From: Nanobdellota archaeon
Lineage (GTDB): Archaea > Nanobdellota > Nanobdellia > Pacearchaeales > GW2011-AR1
Reading direction: 5' to 3'
DNA length: 10,366 nt
NCBI GenBank assembly: GCA_022709585.1
Contig: JAKLIN010000021.1
Coordinates: forward strand, 1 to 10,366
Part shown: positions 7,092 to 10,366 of the stretch, piece by piece
Layout of the letters: each line of letters starts with the position of its first letter
Numbering within the stretch: position 1 is the first letter of the stretch
Program-made: the position numbers and the translations under genes
The notes under the pieces: generated by a model
The model's database searches: none
Told to the model about the DNA's origin: nothing
Seen by the model: the letters and a program-made list of their open reading frames with translations, nothing else

Positions 7092-7583
7092 TTATCCTAA
7101 TATTTCTCTACAACAGATTTGTCCTTCAACAGGCGCAGAATCTGTAGATTTAACTTTTCTCAATATCTTTCCTTCAATTTGAGGGCAATCTTCGTTAATC
7201 TGGGGAGTTGTCCAAAATCCATTTAATCCTATAACACAAGTTTTGTCAGTTGTGTCGACTGCACAAGAGAAATTTTCACATCTTTCAATATTATAACTGG
7301 AGTATTCAGAGTTTGTAGAAAGTTCATCGCAAGTCCCTTTTAATTCCCTTTTAATTTTTAATGATAAAAAGCAATAAGCTGTTCTTTGATTTGTTTCACA
7401 AAAACTATTGCATATTTCTTTTAAAGAAGAAGGTTTTTGTGCAGAGGGAGAAAATTTAGAAGAATAATTAAATATCAAAACAGAAATTAGAACAATTAAC
7501 AAGATAAACAAAACTATTTTGATTGCCTGAATTTGAGACTCTTTTTGATTTAAATTTTTAGAAAATTTACGTTTATTTTTCAT
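7092..7583 (-). CDS. small cysteine-rich membrane-anchored extracellular protein
   Basis: This is a 163-residue protein with a basic N-terminus (KNKRKFSKN), one hydrophobic segment (about 22-39) and a C-terminal domain of about 120 residues with ten cysteines (58, 62, 71, 85, 102, 107, 116, 133, 157, 158). The even number and the export signal suggest five disulfides outside the cell, which is inference. The last part (C116 to the C157-C158 pair) recalls the Cys-to-CysCys spacing of the repeats in the next gene, but lacks the NAH. The N-terminus superficially resembles a type IV pilin-like leader (basic residues, then SQI before the helix), but the residue before the would-be cleavage site is Glu rather than the usual Gly or Ala. 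It is the first gene of the two-gene operon and has a short 5' leader. No named family is recognised. Confidence 0.7.
   Translation of the reverse strand: MKNKRKFSKNLNQKESQIQAIKIVLFILLIVLISVLIFNYSSKFSPSAQKPSSLKEICNSFCETNQRTAYCFLSLKIKRELKGTCDELSTNSEYSSYNIERCENFSCAVDTTDKTCVIGLNGFWTTPQINEDCPQIEGKILRKVKSTDSAPVEGQICCREILG
7094..7098 (-). promoter_or_regulatory. ribosome binding site overlapping the upstream stop
   Basis: The minus strand reads AGGAT ending 3 bases before the ATG at 7090 and overlapping the TAA of the upstream gene (7092-7094). It supports the 7090 start and coupled translation of an internal operon gene, unlike the leaderless first genes nearby. Confidence 0.55.
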
Positions 7584-7594
7584 CTCTTTTTCAT

Positions 7595-7598
7595 CCTC
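7595..7598 (-). promoter_or_regulatory. Shine-Dalgarno-like GAGG in the leader
   Basis: The minus strand reads GAGG 11 bases before the ATG at 7583, in the context GAGGATGAAAAAGAG. The spacing is long. An ATG directly behind it (7594) opens only a four-codon frame (MKKR) whose TGA overlaps the real start codon. Confidence 0.45.
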
Positions 7599-7599
7599 G

Positions 7600-7622
7600 T
7601 TTGGTTTTATTTAATAACCAAA
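7600..7622. promoter_or_regulatory. inverted repeat spanning the predicted transcription start; possible operator
   Basis: A perfect 7-base inverted repeat, TTTGGTT (7600-7606) and AACCAAA (7616-7622), is separated by 9 bases. It begins 6 bases after the TATA box and covers the expected start site near 7606. That is where archaeal repressors commonly bind. It could instead form a weak hairpin at the 5' end of the message. Confidence 0.45.
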
Positions 7623-7627
7623 TCGCT

Positions 7628-7635
7628 TTTATAAA
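7628..7635 (-). promoter_or_regulatory. TATA box for the cysteine-rich operon
   Basis: The minus strand reads TTTATAAA, centred about 48 bases upstream of the ATG at 7583. The transcript should therefore carry a leader of about 20-25 bases, unlike the other promoters in the window, where the box sits 25 bases from the start codon. Confidence 0.65.
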
Positions 7636-7666
7636 TATTATGTAAAAGTTTGAATCAGAAATAAAA

Positions 7667-9631
7667 TTACTTCTTTTTGAAACTGATTATTTTAGAGTTA
7701 TAACCAATAGTTCCAGGTAAACCCCAAGATTCTTTGAGAATATTTTCAGTATAATCTGTTGTATTTGGGTCCCATCCATCTGCAGTCCCAATATATGTCG
7801 GCTCATTTCCGATGTATGTTCCCTTTAGATCAAGGGGCTGATAGCCGGAAAAGTATTTATAAGGAAAACACATAATAGAATTTTCGTTAGATGTATGATT
7901 AGGGTAACGAATATGCCCGAGTTCATGTTCTAAGAACCATTCTAAATCTGTTTTAGTAATTCCTGTGGGATTGATTCTTACAACTACCGCTCTGATTACT
8001 CGAGGGGAGTCTCCATAAAATTCTGGATAAGAAGTTCTAATAGGAATATCTGTATCCGGGATAAGATAAGCATTTCTTGAATCCGGAGTATAAGGTTCAG
8101 AAGGATTAATAATTCCTAGATAGTCTGAAGTATTTAAAATCATTTCAATATTATTTGAAGGGTCAAGAGCTAAGCTTTGTAAATCTTCAGCTTGCTGCTG
8201 AGTGAATGTTCCATTTCCGGTTGGATTTTGAGTTAAAATTTTAAATCCTTGAAATCCCGTGGAATCAAATCTCCTAGGTCCACTACCATTTGTTTCATAA
8301 ATGAACTGTTTAAATCCATCTAAATCATTTGGAACAACTCTAACAAGAATATTTGATTTGTCTTCGTTGGGAACAGAAGTTGTTCTTACATAATAGTCTA
8401 CAACATCTCCGTTGATTATTCCTGCTTGAATAATTATTTTGTCATCGCCTTCGTATTTTAAGAAGTCAGCTGTCCAAGCTCCGCTGGAATTTGCAACTTT
8501 AGAATCTATAAGTGTTCCATCTGGACGATAAAGTCTAATTTGTGCTCCAGGAAGAGGTGTGTCTGTTTCACTATCTTCAACAACTCCTGAAAGATTGATG
8601 TAATCTTCAATTATTTCTGGATTTACAACAAAAGGAATAGTAATTTCATTAGAGAAAACTCCTTCGTTATTTTTTACTTTTGCAGTAAGAGTTTTTGTGA
8701 CAGGAGATTCTGTTTTATTTTCATAAACTAAATATCTATCAATTGGAGTTCCTTGAGAAAAAGGAATTATTCCATTCTTATCCACAGAACCAGTAATAGT
8801 GTATTCTACAGTCTGAGTAGGTATATCACTCTCTAATGTTACTCTAACAGATTCTCCAGATTCTATTTCAAGAGGGGCAACTTCAAATAAAGCATTAGGC
8901 TTTGGAGTCACAATTTCAGAATTAACTGTAAAATTCTTGTAAACTTTATCTGATGCAACATCTTTATTGCTAATAACTTGAGCTTCCAGATTCTTAACAA
9001 CAGGACTGCCTGTTTTATTTTCATAAGCTAAATTTACATCAATTGGAAGAGAAATTGTTAAAGGAATTGTTGCACCTAGATCCACAGAACCCTTAAGGAT
9101 ATATGTTGAAGTTTGTTCAGGAATATTGCTAGTTACTTTTGCTTGAATAAATTCTCCTGATTCAATTTCTGTATCAGATACCCATAATGTTGCAACTGGT
9201 TTTGGATTAACAAGTTGAGGATTAATAGTAATTATCGCGGAAACGTCATCTGCACTAATTCCACTTTTGTTTTTACCATCTGCCCAAACAAGAACTTCAA
9301 GGTTTTCGGTAGTAGAAGGGTTTGTCCAACTTGCACTAGTGTTAATAGGAGTAGCTTGATTTATTGGAAGATTTCCAGTAGAATCTAAAGGTGCTGCACT
9401 TAAAGAATACTCTTTCATATCTGAAACATTAAGATTAGAATAAACAGAGAAGTCAATATTTTCTCCAGATTCAACAGCAGAATCTGAAACTTGCAAGGTT
9501 ATAACTGGTTTTTCAATAGGCGTTCCGCAACCATTTGAGAAAAACATAGTTGCTCCTATAAGCCCGGCAGCCGCTATTCCTCTAGCTGATTTCTTCACGC
9601 CTTGTACAAGATCTGTTAGGCTTTTTGTCAT
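7667..9631 (-). CDS. probable lipoprotein metzincin-like zinc protease with Ig-like repeats
   Basis: This is a 654-residue exported protein. The N-terminal signal (about 12-34) ends in FFSNGC, so Cys35 may be lipidated, although Asn at -2 and Ser at -3 make a weak lipobox. Three repeats of about 100 residues follow (41-139, 144-240, 244-340), each with a KP start and an ESGE motif, probably Ig-like beta domains. Residues 345-405 resemble a carboxypeptidase-regulatory-like domain (SGVVEDSETDTPLPGAQIRLYRPDG). The C-terminal region holds HELGHIRYPNH (569-579), a zinc site of metzincin type with H569, E570, H573 and H579. A Met-turn-like SIM follows (M587, 8 residues on, as in matrixins). The usual Gly of HExxHxxGxxH is Tyr576. 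It likely cleaves proteins at the cell surface; the substrate is unknown. A TATA box 25 bases upstream predicts a leaderless transcript. Confidence 0.8.
   Translation of the reverse strand: MTKSLTDLVQGVKKSARGIAAAGLIGATMFFSNGCGTPIEKPVITLQVSDSAVESGENIDFSVYSNLNVSDMKEYSLSAAPLDSTGNLPINQATPINTSASWTNPSTTENLEVLVWADGKNKSGISADDVSAIITINPQLVNPKPVATLWVSDTEIESGEFIQAKVTSNIPEQTSTYILKGSVDLGATIPLTISLPIDVNLAYENKTGSPVVKNLEAQVISNKDVASDKVYKNFTVNSEIVTPKPNALFEVAPLEIESGESVRVTLESDIPTQTVEYTITGSVDKNGIIPFSQGTPIDRYLVYENKTESPVTKTLTAKVKNNEGVFSNEITIPFVVNPEIIEDYINLSGVVEDSETDTPLPGAQIRLYRPDGTLIDSKVANSSGAWTADFLKYEGDDKIIIQAGIINGDVVDYYVRTTSVPNEDKSNILVRVVPNDLDGFKQFIYETNGSGPRRFDSTGFQGFKILTQNPTGNGTFTQQQAEDLQSLALDPSNNIEMILNTSDYLGIINPSEPYTPDSRNAYLIPDTDIPIRTSYPEFYGDSPRVIRAVVVRINPTGITKTDLEWFLEHELGHIRYPNHTSNENSIMCFPYKYFSGYQPLDLKGTYIGNEPTYIGTADGWDPNTTDYTENILKESWGLPGTIGYNSKIISFKKK
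8612..9511 (-). repeat. three tandem about 300-base repeats within the metzincin gene
   Basis: These encode the three Ig-like repeats. Units 2 and 3 (8912-9202 and 8612-8902) are still alike as DNA at an exact 300-base offset: TGTTTTATTTTCATAA occurs at 8711 and 9011, with matching sequence on either side. Unit 1 (9215-9511) is recognisable only in the protein. The pattern suggests a recent duplication or gene conversion between units 2 and 3. Confidence 0.75.
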
Positions 9632-9651
9632 TATTTTATAGTGAAACTCTT

Positions 9652-9659
9652 ATTTATAA
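9652..9659 (-). promoter_or_regulatory. TATA box for the metzincin gene, overlapping the upstream stop codon
   Basis: The minus strand reads TTATAAAT, centred about 25 bases upstream of the ATG at 9631, predicting a leaderless transcript. The TAA stop of the upstream gene (9654-9656) lies inside the box, so the same bases end one gene and start transcription of the next. Confidence 0.65.
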
Positions 9660-10085
9660 TACTTTCGTGTCGAGACTGGAACAGTTCTTCAGCTTCTCTT
9701 TTTTGCAAATTTCAACTAGCTCTTGCTTGGTTTTAACCCAAGTTATTTTGTCTTTGAACTCTTCATAATAAACTCTTATTTTATGAAATTGAGTTATCGT
9801 TTTGTTGTAAGCAAATTGATAATTGTCCCCTTTTTCTGCATTAATGTTCACTTCGTAAACATAGCCAATTTTCGCAGGCTCAAAATTCCCAACAATAATT
9901 AATTTTTCTGGAGGGAGAGCAAAAGCAGTTTTGCCTTTCAAAGATTTTCCAAAAGCATAAAGTGCAGCTTGAACAAAACTATTTGTGAAAAAAATCGCTT
10001 TCTGATTTTCAAAATCAGTTTCACCCACTGCTAATTGAGGTTTAAGAGTTTTCAAATCTTTGGGTGAGCCGTGATAAAGTTTCAT
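9654..10085 (-). CDS. small protein of unknown function, possible ADP-ribosyltransferase-like fold
   Basis: This is a 143-residue soluble protein with no signal or membrane segment. The start KLYHGSPKDLKTLKP (2-16), a middle AIFFTNSFVQAALYAFG (30-46) and GYVYEVNI (74-81) recall small proteins with an ADP-ribosyltransferase-like fold, in which 'LYHG', 'F.T....A..YA' and 'YVYEV' blocks line the NAD pocket. This is a pattern impression from family knowledge, and I cannot point to a confirmed catalytic triad; H5 is the best candidate for the first position. It is joined to the upstream RelE-like gene by an ATGA overlap (10082-10085), so the two are co-translated. It could be a second effector, a toxin modifier, or an unrelated housekeeping protein. 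No Shine-Dalgarno sequence is visible at its start. Confidence 0.55.
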   Translation of the reverse strand: MKLYHGSPKDLKTLKPQLAVGETDFENQKAIFFTNSFVQAALYAFGKSLKGKTAFALPPEKLIIVGNFEPAKIGYVYEVNINAEKGDNYQFAYNKTITQFHKIRVYYEEFKDKITWVKTKQELVEICKKEKLKNCSSLDTKVL

Positions 10086-10366
10086 TTTTTATAACCAAAT
10101 TTTTTGTCGTAGTCTTTATGATCAAAAATATCTAAGATAAAAGTAACAATTTCAATTTCGCCATTATTTGTTAAAGTGTAAATCATTCTCCAAAATCCAG
10201 GCAACTCTACTCTGAAAAGATTGTTTACAGAATATTTTTTCTTGTATTCTTCAGGAATTAAATTTTTAGCAATAGGCTCACCATAATGAATATTATCTTT
10301 GATTAAGCTTATTTTATTATTTATTGCTTTAAGCATCATTCGAGATTGCTTGGAAATTTCAGACTC
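10082..10366 (-). CDS. RelE/ParE-superfamily toxin-like protein, 5' end outside the window
   Basis: The frame has an ATG at 10339 but stays open to the window edge (ESEISKQSR precedes that Met), so the gene probably begins beyond 10366. The 94 residues seen contain a basic helical part (KAINNKISLIKDN), then NLFRVELPGFWRMIYTL and IVTFILDIFDHKDYDKKFGY. This is the RelE/ParE pattern of an Arg-containing strand, a hydrophobic IVTFILDIF strand and a terminal H-x-x-x-Y segment. RelE-type proteins cut mRNA on the ribosome and ParE-type proteins poison gyrase; this sequence alone does not decide between them. An antitoxin, if present, would lie upstream, outside the window. The 3' end overlaps the next gene by ATGA. 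Confidence 0.7.
   Translation of the reverse strand, partial: ESEISKQSRMMLKAINNKISLIKDNIHYGEPIAKNLIPEEYKKKYSVNNLFRVELPGFWRMIYTLTNNGEIEIVTFILDIFDHKDYDKKFGYKK

Noticed and set aside
7092..7583. Type IV pilin for the 163-residue protein
   Set aside because: The basic start and hydrophobic helix fit loosely, but there is no Gly or Ala at the expected cleavage site, and the ten cysteines after the helix are unlike archaeal pilins.
1..10366. CRISPR array, insertion sequence, tRNA, rRNA or box C/D RNA
   Set aside because: No spaced direct repeats, transposase-like reading frame, terminal inverted repeats or tRNA cloverleaf was found. The gaps between genes are all under about 90 bases and are largely taken up by promoter elements.

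Overview
The window reads as archaeal chromosome. It is AT-rich, and its informational genes belong to archaea-specific families: a class I CCA-adding enzyme and the Era-like GTPase / DUF2073 / DUF2072 zinc-ribbon trio known as OapABC or ArvABC. Most gene starts have a TTTATAAA-like box A about 25 nt upstream, which implies leaderless transcripts. The small-genome style, the many secreted cysteine-rich proteins of unknown family and the 'NAH' cysteine repeats suggest a DPANN lineage such as Pacearchaeota or Woesearchaeota. The phylum is inference.

Almost everything lies on the minus strand, so transcription runs from high to low coordinates. Starting at the right edge: (i) 10366-9654 holds the 3' part of a RelE/ParE-like toxin gene joined by an ATGA overlap to a small protein that may have an ADP-ribosyltransferase-like fold. 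(ii) 9631-7667 encodes a large probable lipoprotein with three about 100-residue Ig-like repeats, a carboxypeptidase-regulatory-like domain and a C-terminal metzincin-type zinc site. (iii) 7583-5798 is a two-gene operon of membrane-anchored, cysteine-rich extracellular proteins. It is preceded by a promoter with an inverted repeat at the predicted transcription start. (iv) 5713-2981 encodes a 910-residue single-pass surface protein with a PKD domain and a cytoplasmic helical tail. (v) 2943-82 is the conserved arvA-arvB-arvC-cca block. At the left edge, the last codons of a convergent plus-strand gene end at position 45.

The most interesting theme is surface and membrane biology. The Arv GTPase cluster, linked in haloarchaea to extracellular vesicle formation, sits directly downstream of about 7 kb of genes for exported or membrane-anchored proteins, including a probable surface protease. 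Any functional link between these blocks is inference; each has its own promoter. No CRISPR array, insertion sequence, rRNA or tRNA gene was seen, and no intergenic gap exceeds about 90 bases.
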